A stretch of DNA of 47,500 nucleotides, from contig CAJNDS010002091.1 in NCBI GenBank assembly GCA_905221605.1, positions 712,501-760,000 of the forward strand, given 5' to 3'. The stretch is from Symbiodinium natans. Taxonomy: Eukaryota; Sar; Dinophyceae; Suessiales; Symbiodiniaceae. Position numbers and translations under genes: made by a program. Below are positions 1-11,000 of this stretch, piece by piece (the first letter of the stretch is position 1; each line of letters begins with the position of its first letter). The notes under the pieces are model-generated. The model saw only the letters and a program-made list of their open reading frames with translations. It did not search any database and was not told where the DNA came from.

Positions 1-280
1 CCGGAGCAACGTGTCTCTGATAGCCATGCTTCCCGACACTGTGGGCCAAAAACTCCGACACCCCTAAACGGCAACTTCTCTAGCTCCTAAACCCCTAACC
101 CCCTACACCCCTCAACCCTAAACCCTAAACCCTAAACCCTAAACCCTAAACCTTCAAACCCCCAACCTCCTAAACTCCTAAGCTCCGGAACTCCTAAGGT
201 TTTGAACTCCGAAGCCCTCAAACTCCTAAAATCCTCAGCCTTGCCCGCGAACCCGGGTCCCCTCCTTTTGTGCCACCCAG

Positions 281-381
281 AGACTCCAAAACCCCTTAAT
301 TAAGGAATATACCTTAAATTATACTAGGAACCCTAATATGATTTAAGGTATACTCCTTATAATTAAGGGGTTTTGGAGTCT
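281..381. mobile_element. Family 1 palindromic TIR element
   Basis: Starts AGACTCCAAAACCCCTTAAT and ends with its near-exact inverse; the arms cover almost the whole 101 bp, with CCTTAAATTATA at the centre. Two relatives: 3842-3940 and a diverged one at 23819-23908. No coding capacity (MITE-like). Confidence 0.75.
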
Positions 382-1330
382 GTGGGCAAATGGCCCCGAT
401 GGTCAGTTCGAGGGCTTTTAACCTTAGGGTAGCGACATGGTCCCTTAGTAAGGGGACACCTCATATACCCCTTTTCTACCCTGGGCCCAGCAACCAGATT
501 ATCCCTTTTGGGGGTTTACGTTTTGATGTAATAAGCATACCCTGTTGGGGGCTGGTTACTTTGTAAAGGAACCTAGAATCAAAACCCTTTTACTTCGAAC
601 ATCCAAACCCTGCAGACAGGGAAGTTGCGCGCTCACTTTGGGGTTGGGCCTGCCAGGGACACTCCGGGAATCCACCATATACATTAAACCCTAAACCCTA
701 AACCCTAAACCCTAAACCCTAAACCCTAAACCCTAAACCCTAAACCCTAAACCATGGGCAGTGCAGGATTCTGTGGGGATACTCCGGAGGGGGCCCGCAC
801 TCCAGGGATTCCCTGGGGATGGGATTGGGCACCCGAGGGATCCTGGATACTCTGGGGTTTAGGGTTTAGGGTTTAGGGTTTAGGGTTTAGGGTTTAGGGT
901 TTAGGGTTTGGGCACTCCAGTGACTCTCTGGGCATACTGTGGAAATGCTCTGGAGTGGGGCGCTCTGGGATTTTCTAAAGGTTGGGCGCTCCGTGGACTC
1001 TCCAGAATACTTTGGGGTTGCTCCAGGGGTTCCTTGGGCATACTCTGGGTTTGGGCACTCCGAGGACTGTCTGGTGATCATCTTGGAGCTGGGTACTCCA
1101 GGGATTCTCCGGGGATACTCTGCAGCCCAGGGAGTCTCTGGGGACATTTCTGGGTCTGGATAACATAAGGGGATACGCTGGGATAGTCTGTAAGGGCCCT
1201 AAACCCTAAACCCTAAACCCTAAACCCTAAACCCCAAACCCCCTACTTGCCCAAAGTGCCGTTGGGAAGCCCCCATGCCTCGGATGGCTTCGAAAAAAAT
1301 TGTTACAAAGTTCTCGGCGTTGCAGCAAAT

Positions 1331-1524
1331 TTGGTAGCCCAGCAACAATATGATTTAGGGTTTAGGGTTTAGGGTTTAGGGTTTAGGGTTTAGGGGTTAG
1401 GGTTTAGGGGTAGCCCAATAACCATCTTACAATGAGCGCACCTGGGCACCCTCTTTGGGGGTTGGTTACTTTCGAAGGGAGCCTCGAACCAAAAACGGTG
1501 CAAAGGGTACCACTGGGCTACCAA
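1331..1524. mobile_element. Family 3 TIR element with internal telomeric array
   Basis: Perfect 12-bp ends TTGGTAGCCCAG / CTGGGCTACCAA. The interior has TTTAGGG units (1353-1412), then GGGGGTTGGTTACTTTCGAA and GAACCAAAAAC, shared with pieces near 466-600, 31,341-31,445 and 42,125-42,205. Confidence 0.72.
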
Positions 1525-2121
1525 GGCAATCTTTTGCTTTGCTACTTGGTAGCTCTTCGTCTGCACTGGGGGGTTCAGGTTTAGGGTTTAGGGTTTAGGG
1601 TAAAGGGTTATAGGGTTAAAGGGTTGTAGGATTATAGGGTTATAGTGTGTTTAGGGTTTCGGGTTTAGGGTCAGTGTTCAGGGATCCGAATAAGACCCTA
1701 GACCCTGACCTCCTAAACCTCTCAACCCGAGGTTTAGGGTTTAGGGTTCAGGGTTCAGGGTTCAGGGTTTAGGTTTTAGCCCTCTACTCCAGGGACCTAC
1801 ATATTGTGACCTTAAGGGGTCTAGTAACCTAATTCTTAGGTCCCTGGAAGCATAGGGCAAGGTTTAGGGTTGAAGGTTTAGGCGGACTTAGGGTTTAGGG
1901 TTTAGGGTTTAGGGTTTAGGGTTTAGGGAGGGGTCTAGGTGCGACAAAGCGCGCCAGCCGAAAAGGGCCCCTACGTAGAGCGGAAAAAGCGCCGACAGAG
2001 TCCAGGTTGGCTCTCTCCACCCTCTGAAAAATAGCCGGCTTGGGGTTTAGGGTTTAGGGTTTATAATGGCTTAAGGGTTTAGGGTTTAGGGTTTAGGGCT
2101 TAGGGCTTAGGGTTCGAAGGG

Positions 2122-2222
2122 GCCGACCCAGATGTGCGCTGCAGTGCGCCGCTTGGGCGGGGCAATTTCGCAGCAGCAAGCGAGGTTCCGCGAGCTGCCT
2201 CATTCACGACCTTCTCCCTTGT
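2122..2222. CDS. Open non-repeat segment, strand undecided
   Basis: GC-rich island between TTTAGGG arrays. The + strand reads GADPDVRCSAPLGRGNFAA (ankyrin-like opening). The - strand reads EKVVNEAARGTSLAAAKLP after an AAG acceptor. The minus reading agrees with the orientation of all other exons, but I cannot decide. Confidence 0.3.
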
Positions 2223-3349
2223 AGGGTTTAGGGTTTAGGGTTTCTAGGGTCTAGGGTTTAGGGCAGTTTAGGGTTGTCTGGCAAAGCACGACCCTAAACC
2301 CTAAACCCTAAACCCCAAACCCTAAAACCCGAATCGTAAACCCCAAACCCTAAACCCTGAATGAAACCCACACCCCTGCAATTGTCAGATTACTGGTTCT
2401 GGGTTGGAATTCGTTCAGCCCCCACGGGCTGAAGGCGCTATAGGTAGGTGAGGTGGTGTCCTACGGTTTAGGGTTTAGGGTTTAGGGTTTAGGGTTTAGG
2501 GTTTGGGGTGCTCAGTTCTTATGTCCCACATCTGATGAAAGCATGGGCAGAAGGCAGCGACAAATTGAAAAATAAAAACAATACCCGAGCGCGAAAATCT
2601 CCACGTCGCTCTCTGCATGTCAAGATGGACAAGGAACGCCTCTACGCACCAGAATCTTGACTTTGGATCTACGGTTTAGGGTTTAGGGTTTAGGCAGGGT
2701 TTAGGGTTTAGGGTTTAGGGTTTAGGGCTTAGGGTTTAGGGTTTAGGGCACCCCCCAAAGACCCTACACATTTGTAGGGTGAAAATCCCCCCCCAGAAGT
2801 ACGCCAGAACCCCCAAAGTAGTGCGTGAACAGAACCCGTCCTTGAGAAGCAGGGAGCAGTCGTCCGGTTGCGCTTGTGGCACTACACCCTCAAGCCCCCA
2901 AAGGGGAGCTGTATCCCAATTTATTGACCTACTGGTTTTTCCCTATACTCCCCCGAGAACCTTAACAACAACTATATGTTGAATATTCCCTTGGGTTTTA
3001 TTATATAAATATAAATACAAACACTGATTCCTCAGGGAGCTATTGTTTCAGTTTCAGGGAATTAAGCCACAGCCCCAAGCCGAACAGTTTCTCTCCAGTC
3101 ACTCTGCACCGTTTCTGAGCAGAAGACACACGGTGCTCCGCTACGTCTAGCTCCCCATGCAGGCCAGCATGAAAGTGCCTTTTGCAACACGCCCATGCAC
3201 AACCAAGAAACTAAACCCCAACGCATAGGCCTTATGCTAACGGGAAAGCCGAAGAGGCGCCTAAACCCTAAACCCTAAACCCTAAACCCTCAACCCTCAA
3301 CCCTCAACCCTAAACCCTAAACCCTATAGGGTGCCTACAGAAGAATCGA

Positions 3350-3454
3350 AGGGCCTGCAGGCTCTGCCACAAGCTGTGGCGGGGGGAGCTGCAACCGAAT
3401 GTGGGCCATTGCCAGCTTCACGCGGTCGGGCACGATCTGCATGCTTGCATATAC
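3350..3454 (-). CDS. Isolated exon downstream of the transposase-like gene
   Basis: Acceptor CCTGAG. Reads VYASMQIVPDRVKLAMAHIR then LQLPPPQLVAEPAG. The acceptor context is the same as the exon at 32394 (CCTGAG then GTAT). Function unknown. Confidence 0.4.
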
Positions 3455-3841
3455 CTCAGGTGGGGTTAGGGTTTAGGGTTTAGGGTTTAGGGTTTAGGGC
3501 TTAGGGGGTTTGTAATTATAAGGGTTCAGGGTTTAGAGCTTAGGGTTTAGGGTTCGGGCGGAGGCTGGGTTTCTTGGACATTTTCTGTTCAGGGTTCGCT
3601 AGAGGCTCGCGCATGTGGATTCAACAAGGTGCTGAAGAACAGCCACTTCACTGTTGTTGGGGTACGATTTCGAAATGACCATCTTTGTTCCTTCTTGGGT
3701 TTAAGCATTCACAAAACTGAACCCCTGTTCCCCCAGGAAGAAAAGAAGGATCCTTTTTGTTCATATATAAGAAAGCCCATAACCCAAAAAGTAAAAAAAG
3801 GATCCCTAACGCTGATTTAGAAAATGTAAAGTGGTTCCCAA

Positions 3842-3940
3842 AGACTCCAATATCCTTTGATTAAGGAATATACCTTAAATTATAGTAGGATCCCTAATAT
3901 GATTTAAGGAATATTCCTTAATTAAGGGATATTGGAGTCT
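3842..3940. mobile_element. Family 1 palindromic TIR element, copy 2
   Basis: AGACTCCAATATCCTTTGAT at the left and its inverse at the right. Highly similar to the element at 281-381 through the centre (AATATACCTTAAATTATA), so insertion or expansion was recent. Confidence 0.75.
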
Positions 3941-4285
3941 CTGGGTTTCCGACAAGTACCCAGGCCAGGTCACGAGCTGAGCAAGCGACATGCGAGACAG
4001 CACCTGGCGAAGAGTGGGATGCGGGCTCGGTTTTCGGTTCAGGGTGGTAGGGTTTAGGGTTTAGGGTTTAGGGTTTAGGGTTTAGGGTTTAGGGTTTAGG
4101 GTTTACCCTAAAAACCCGGTAGCCGGAAATAATGGGCGACCGACGAAAGGCGCTTGTGACAGTGCGATATCCGGGCCAGTGCCCGATTTATTTTTGAGGG
4201 TTTTGAGGAAATCTTCCGTGATCTTGCCTAAAGCTATGTATGGGGATGTTCGAGCCGGTTAAAGGCACTGAATCACTCCTTTTCT

Positions 4286-5091
4286 TCATTCTTGGCCAAA
4301 GAGGTGCGTCCACACATTGGTCTTGTACTTCCGGAGCGTCTGCACATGAACGACCCGAGTGCTCACTGTAGTAGTGATGGAGGCAATTTGGCCCACGAAG
4401 TCCTCGTCAAGCTGTGTCGCCTCTGCTAAGGGCGAGACAGTCCATCGCCTGTTCTCCCTCGACGCCGAAACAAGTGTATCGACAATATGCACCATCGCGT
4501 GTAGTTTTGGAGTAACCTTGAACCGCGTTTTCTGTTGGAGATACGCAGTGTGCGATGTTTCAAGATAGGCCTTTAAGAAGCACAAGCCAGCCTGAGCGAC
4601 CGTGTGGCATCTATCAATGGAAAGGAAAAGTCCTGATCGGTACAGGGTGCGCATGAAGGTGTTCGCGGAACGAATAGCGAGAAGCATGCTGTTCAAATAC
4701 TCGTCCGGTTCTTCAAGCGTTGCAATGTGAGTTGCCCAGAAGGTCTCCAAGAAAGAAAGCAAGGCTGTGGTGTCGGCTCCCTTGAACCAGTTCCTTAGAA
4801 ACATCAGGAGCCCGAAGTTTCAAACATGAACATAAAAAGAATCCAACAAGAGTCTTTAAACCAAAAGCATATGCACGAAAGTCAAGCGACCCACTGGGGT
4901 ACTCATAGTCCCCAGGAAACTTGAGGAGATGTCGCGTCAAGCCATCCATATGCAATGGGATACCCATAGATTTGCAATGATCCACTGCCTTCTGGTAGAT
5001 TGCATCCAATTGGGTTTGAAAGTCGCCAGGCCCCGCCAAGCCATAGTCTGTGATGAGAACCTGTTCGATCTTTACTTGAATCCGTAGCTAC
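4286..5091 (-). CDS. Exons 16-17: C-terminus with stop
   Basis: Exon 16 (about 5091-4888) reads KIEQVLITDYG and GIPLHMDGLTRHLLKF and ends PSGS. Exon 17 (4793-4286) begins NWFKGADTTALLSFLETF and ends TNVWTHLFGQE before the stop. The intron can be read as GC-AG (4887-4794) or GT-AG (4890-4794). Both keep frame and differ by one codon. RFKVTPKLHAMVHI and ATQLDEDFVGQIAS are strong family signatures. Confidence 0.75.
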
Positions 5092-8000
5092 ATTATAGGC
5101 TCTATATAGGGTTATATAGGGTTATATAGGGTGCTATAAGCTTATGCAGGGTTTAGGGTCAACTACAAAAGGTCATCGTTATTTTGGCAAACATTGAGAC
5201 ATGGGGCGATGCTACTCGCGGCCAATTCGGCAAAACAGCCTTTGTGGAGTGTGTGAAATACATCGAATTTGTGCCCAAATTCTTTCGCAGCAGAATGTGG
5301 CACCTTGCACAAAGGTCCCTCCGAAATCCACGGAGGAAATTTGAGGTAGGTTGACCTCCAAGCAGCTCCTTCGCCATACTCGTTCGGATCATAGCCACGC
5401 TCCCCCGCCCTACAAAGATGGCAAAAGCCACTCTTCTCGCTGAGTTTGTACACGCCCTTCCTGGCAAAATGTCGAACCAACTGGCCTACCTTGGCCTGGA
5501 TAGGCCAGTCCCCTTTTAGGCCTATGAAGGCGACGTAGAAGGTCTGCTCTGATTGATTCTCAAGCTTGAGAGACACGCCGTTGTAGAATAAATCCACAAG
5601 TTCATCAGCAAGGTTCTCGAAAATACCCTTCAGGACATAGCTCTTCTTTTTGCCGTAGGCTCTCTTGGTACAAACAGTATACAAAAATCTTGTTGCATAA
5701 GAATTACCGACATAGTTCAGAGACATGGCTTCGGGAGTGTCATCTTGCATGGAGATCCCAAACCCAAGCGGAGATTGCCAATTCACGATCATGACACCTG
5801 ATTTTTTCAGCGTTTGCCCTTCATCCGCATGTAATTGTATTGGCAATACCGTACTCAGCCGGCCTCGGTGATGAGCGAAGACCTGGTGGGACGCATCGTG
5901 CGATCTCCAGCGGCGCCAGAATTTTGGCAGCACACTAGCATGAGTGCCTGGGCTGGTGGAGCCCCAGAGTAGCGGTAGTTTCCCACTCGAAGCCAGAACT
6001 TGAAGGAATTGCTTCAGCTTTAGCACTGGATGCATTGTGTCAAAACCAACATTCACCTTCTCGATGGGCACTGGACAAGATAAGCCTTCCCTCTCGAAAG
6101 TTGCTGCGCTAGCATTTTCATGCTTCGTTGTTGATTTCCTGTGCAAATCACGAAGTAGGTTGGAGCTGCGTAGGTCCTCTGCTAGGTCCGGGTCGGCCTC
6201 ACGACATTCCTCCACGAATCCAGCAGCTATACTGCATAGCAGCCGATCGGAAACCTTCAGGGGGGTGTTTCTTTTGGGCTATATCTCTGGAGAAAGGGGT
6301 CGCTTTTTAAAAACCTTTAGGCTGGGTTTCCGTACTACTAATCCTATTTTAAGATTTACACATCCCATATTGTGGGTCTGTATATCAGGGATTTAGTGTG
6401 GATTTGAATTCAGGAGCTCCAAATCTGAACAGATTGTTTCAAAACCCGCACCCCCGATCCACGAGCTTTCGCCAAAGCCTTTGACGCCCGACCAGGCGGT
6501 GGCTTGTCATCTTCACGATCTCGAGCACCTGCGCAGCACCAAGGTTGGGGGATGGCTTTCAAGCTACTTGCGAATTTGAGTTCGCAACCCTTTTTGTCTC
6601 CCAGCTCGTAAAGCCCCACGGGAACAGATCTTGGCACGTGTGAACGCAAAGCAAGCTATGCAACCACACCACGACTTCTCCGTGTGTGGTAAGAAAAGCT
6701 TGGCCCCACTGTGGATATTTTCAACCCACACCCTAAGAACCAGAGATCTATATTTCTTTCCAACAAACCTAACCAACGCAGCGATAAACGCTGGTGTGTG
6801 CAGCAGGGCTAGCACCTACTTGGAAGGCTTCTTGCCTCCTTTCTTGGGGATTGCTTTGGCCTTGGCTTTCTTGGTCACAGGGGCTGGGTTGGGCTTAGCC
6901 TCGCTGGCGTCACTGTCATCTTCACCTTCTGTGCGGTCCTTTCTGGCCCTTGCCTTCGCCTTGGCCTTCCCTTTCGCTTGCGGGCGAAGAACTGTCCTCC
7001 GATACAACACAATAGGAAACCACTCTGTGCAGATGCAAGGTTTCAAAACGATCTCAAGGGGGTTGGGGGGGGGTTTAGGGCTTATAAGGTTTACAAGGGT
7101 TTAGGGTTTATATAGGGTTTATATATAGGGTTTAGGGTTTAGGGTTTGGGTTTAGGGGGAGGGGGGGGGGGGGTAGAGGGGGTCCTTTTCAGCTTCTTCT
7201 CCTCCATTGTGATGCGACTCGTCCTGGGACATGAGGCATGCGCTACACGTCCGGCGAGGAGACACACAAGGCTTGCGTGGGATTCTTTCCAGGGCACAGC
7301 TTTTCCACCGAAGCCAGGTGCTCTCTGAGCTTCACCATCGTCCTCAGCTAAAAAACATTATACACTTCTGCGACTTGTAGATATGGTGCACAGTTTTCAG
7401 TTCAGGGACTTTTCAGAGGGTTTCCCATTTGTGTTCTCGGCTTTGATTTCGGTGAGGCAATCGTGGAGGTTCATCAACTCCTCAGCATGGGCATTCAGCT
7501 TCTCCCCCTTCCTTGGATAGTGCGTTTAGGGTTTGTAAAGGGTAAAGGGTAGAGGGTTTAGGGTTTAGGGTTTAGGGTTGAGGGTTTAGAGTTTATAAAT
7601 AGGGTTTAGGGTTTAGGGTTTAGGGTTTAGGGTTTAGGGTTTGGGGTTTAGGGTTTAGGGTTTAGGGTTTGTAAGGTTTATATAGGGTTTAGGGTTTAAT
7701 GCTGATAGAGAACTTCTTCGTGTCTTCATCTTTGCCTTTCATTTTGTCCAGGGTGCCATCAATCCTGATGCGAATCTTCAGGATCTCGGATTGGATTTGC
7801 GGTATCTTCTCGATGTCCTGAAGCAATGCAATGTGAAGGAACTTCTAAAAAGGTTTAGGGTTTAGGGTTTATAGGGTTTAGGGTTTATAGGGTTTAGGGA
7901 AAGATACTTGGTAAATTGTCTGCTCAGCAAAACATCGATCCGGCCTCCAAAGCGGTTTCCACCTCCTCTTCCTGTTGACGCCTCCTCTTGCTACCTAGCT

Positions 8001-11000
8001 TGGACTTGGGGGTCGGGGTCTTTGCTCTCCTCCTCCTCCTGCTTTTGGGGGTCGCGCTTGCACCCTTTCCATCACCCGCCTCAACATCACCATCCCAATC
8101 CTCCTCCTCCTCCTCCTCATCTTCATCATAGCAGGGCAAGGCCTCATTGCCCAGCATTGGCGGCGGAAGCGACACATCGGCATCGATGATCTCCACATAC
8201 TGGTTGAATTCCTCCTTGTGTGTCTTCGACAAAGAACCGGAGGTCTTGGTGTCGATCCAATACTCAACGATGTGCCGCTGATACTTGTCTCTCCTGGTAA
8301 AAAAAATCCACTCGGTTTAGGTTTGGGTTTAGAGTTTATATATAGGGTTTAGGGTGGTTTAGGATGTATATACATATAGAGTTAACTGAGGGTTTATAGG
8401 GTCTAGGTTTATAATATATAGGGTTTAAGGTTTAGGGTTTGTGTAGGGTTTAGGGTTTAGGGTTTAAAAGGGTTTAGGGTTTATAGGTTTAGAAAGCGCT
8501 ATAGGGTTCAAGCCTCGAAGCGCCTAAATTAGTCTGATCTGGACAGGCCTTGTGAGAGCTCGGCGGCGGGCTCTGGTGCACGTGCAGTACTGGATGACTG
8601 CCTTGATCCGATCCCTGGGTCGGTGCAGGAACGCTCGGCAAGCATTACGTCATGTCTGTAATGAAGAGATCGGAACAATAAGTTTTGGAGAGTTGCTTGT
8701 CGAACCCCAACTCGTTTTTCATGGCAGCCTCAGAATAGTAGCCACTATCGATGACCACTTTGCCCTCCTTGATGTTGCGGATAACCACCTCCATCCTCTG
8801 ATTGAAAGCGTCCTGAGATGCTTGCACTGCTTGTGTGTGCATGCAAACGAAAGCAAGATCAACACCATGCACATGTTTTCGTATGTGCTGTAGAGAAACT
8901 TTGTCCCCTTGGCAATTGATGAGTGCCACGATAAGTTGCTTCCTCGACTTGGTGTTCTTCCATCTCTCAGCCACGTCATCACTTACCTGCAAGGTACCGC
9001 GCTTGGCCGATCTGTTGCACATGCGGCGCAACGTGGCTTCATAGTTTTTGTACTCCCGGGAGGTGATGCGGATCGTGTTGGACCTCATGTCCTGCAGGGA
9101 TGGAAGTTCGGTAGGATACACATTCAACCTTATGTATAACCCTAAACCCTTATATCTTATACACCCTAACATCATAAATCCTAAACCCTTTGAGTGCAGG
9201 AGTACCTTGGCTTTCTTCTTCTTTGTCTTTGAGGTTGTGGAAGGGGTGGCAGACTCATCAGGGGATTCATCGTGCTTCCCAGGCTTTCTGTCGGAAGGCA
9301 TGTTCGGGGATCCGTGTCTGGGGCCCTTCTTGGACTTGGACGGTGTGCTGGGTGTTCGAGGCTTTTCCTTCTGGGGGGACACACCGCGTCTCGAGACACT
9401 AGGTGACACACTCCGGCTCCGATGCTTTGAGCTGCGAGACTTCTTTTGGGATCTGCTGTGGCTCCGATGCTTTGAGCTGCCAGACTTCTTTGGGGATCTG
9501 CTGTGGCTCCGAGGCCTCCTGCTGCTAGACTTCTTCGGGGATCTGCTGCGGTTTCGGCGCCTTCTGCTGCGAGAGCACCGATCCCTCCTGGAAGGCTCGA
9601 AGAGGGTTCTCCTCACACTGGGGCTCCTGGAGTGCCTTCGGTTTGAAGACTCAGGGGGGGATCCTTTCTCTCGATCCCCAGGCTTCGTCTTCAGAGGGGA
9701 ATCCGTGGGGCTCAGGGCTTTGGTGCGGGACTTCGGTGGGGTGTGGGTTGCCTTCTTCTCAGCAGGGGAGCGCACAGGTGGGCTGTGGAACAACCTTCGG
9801 GGAAGTGGGGAGCTTGATAGTGTTGGGGCCAAAGAGTCTTGCATGGTCTCATCAAGCGGTACACGCTCCCAATACACATCATGGATGCCATCCACAGCTT
9901 CATCAGGCACCTGCAATCATCTGTGCAATAGGCGATTGTTCTGTGGACACACTTGAAAGAGTGAGCTGGCTCACTTAATGAAGATGAGCTGCTGTCGTGG
10001 TGGTCGGCGACTCGGCCTTCACTTCCAGTCGGGATTGCAGCATCGCACGAAGTTCCTCGAAGTCCTGGGATGCAAAGACACTGCAGGGTAGATAGGGCTA
10101 CTTAATGTCGGTTCTAGCCCGAAACTCAGGGTTGTAGATGGTTCCAGATGATGTGCTGTCTAGACACAAAGTCCACATCCATAATCAACTCATCATCGGA
10201 GTCTTCACAAGCGGGCTCAGGAACGGGGACCCTCGGAATATCGGTTCTGGGAGCCTCGGGCGCCTCAAGTCCTGACTTCGTGGTGGGTCCCCCAGCACGA
10301 TCTGCCTCCACACTGCCAGGTGCAGCTGAAGAATCCCGACCCCCGCCGCCCTCACGAGGCTCGCTTCCAGCTGGGAAAGCTGCTTCCCAAATCTGTTGCG
10401 AGCCTGGTTGTGCATCACTTGACAGACCACGAACTGTGGGGGCAGCAGTTGGGGCCACAGCACACTCTGGAAGGGGCGAGGGCACTGCACGTGCCGGGGT
10501 TGGCAAAGGTCGGGGTGTTGGTGCAACCGCCGCAGCCATGCCAGGACTGTCTGGCTTTGCTGCAGGGGACTCCAATCGGCGGGCCTTTTGCCGGAGCTTG
10601 GCAAGCACATCCTCCGCTGCCTCGGCTGTTATAGGGGAACTCTATACTTGGAGGTTAGGGTACCTAGTAACCCAAGTATTTAACTGCAGTTATATCCCAA
10701 GCATATTTCCATATATGCATACATATATACATATATACATATACATATACATATACACATATATATATATATATTATTTAAAGAAAGTGTGATATATATA
10801 TATATATATATGTAAATATGTATATATATATATACACACTTTTTTATATAGCCTATTTAGGGTTTAGGGTTTCTTTAGGGTTTAAGGTTCAGGGTTTATA
10901 TATAGGGTGTAGGGTTTTAGGGTAAGCATCCCGATCCTTCAAGTAGTGTTGGCTTTTGTGGATGTATAGCTTGATATCAATTCAGTGCAGCAAAGTTACT

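Larger units (their letters stand above)
1..2121. repeat. Telomere-like heptamer blocks and TIR remnants, no clear gene
   Basis: Dominated by CCCTAAA/TTTAGGG blocks (109-153, 685-752, 856-908, 1197-1233, 1353-1412, 1882-1928) that switch strand repeatedly, plus TIR elements at 281-381 and 1331-1524. ORFs at 887-1168 are repeats of a GGGCACTCC...GGGAT motif rather than coding. The block is subtelomere-like in look but not a terminal array. Confidence 0.6.

Noticed and set aside
1-760. True chromosome end at the left edge
   Set aside because: Arrays are short, change strand and are mixed with unique DNA and TIR elements; a terminal array would be one long uniform block.
887-1168. Trp/Gly/Ser-rich ORFs on both strands
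   Set aside because: Underlying GGGCACTCCGGGGAT-like repeat units open several frames at once; no splice or family support.
3238-3320. CRISPR-like spaced repeats
   Set aside because: CCCTAAA blocks have no regular spacer and the genome is eukaryotic.
9048-9956. 302-codon plus-strand ORF with LRxFxLxDFFxDLL repeats
   Set aside because: Antisense of the RS domain; the minus frame has family motifs and in-phase splice sites.
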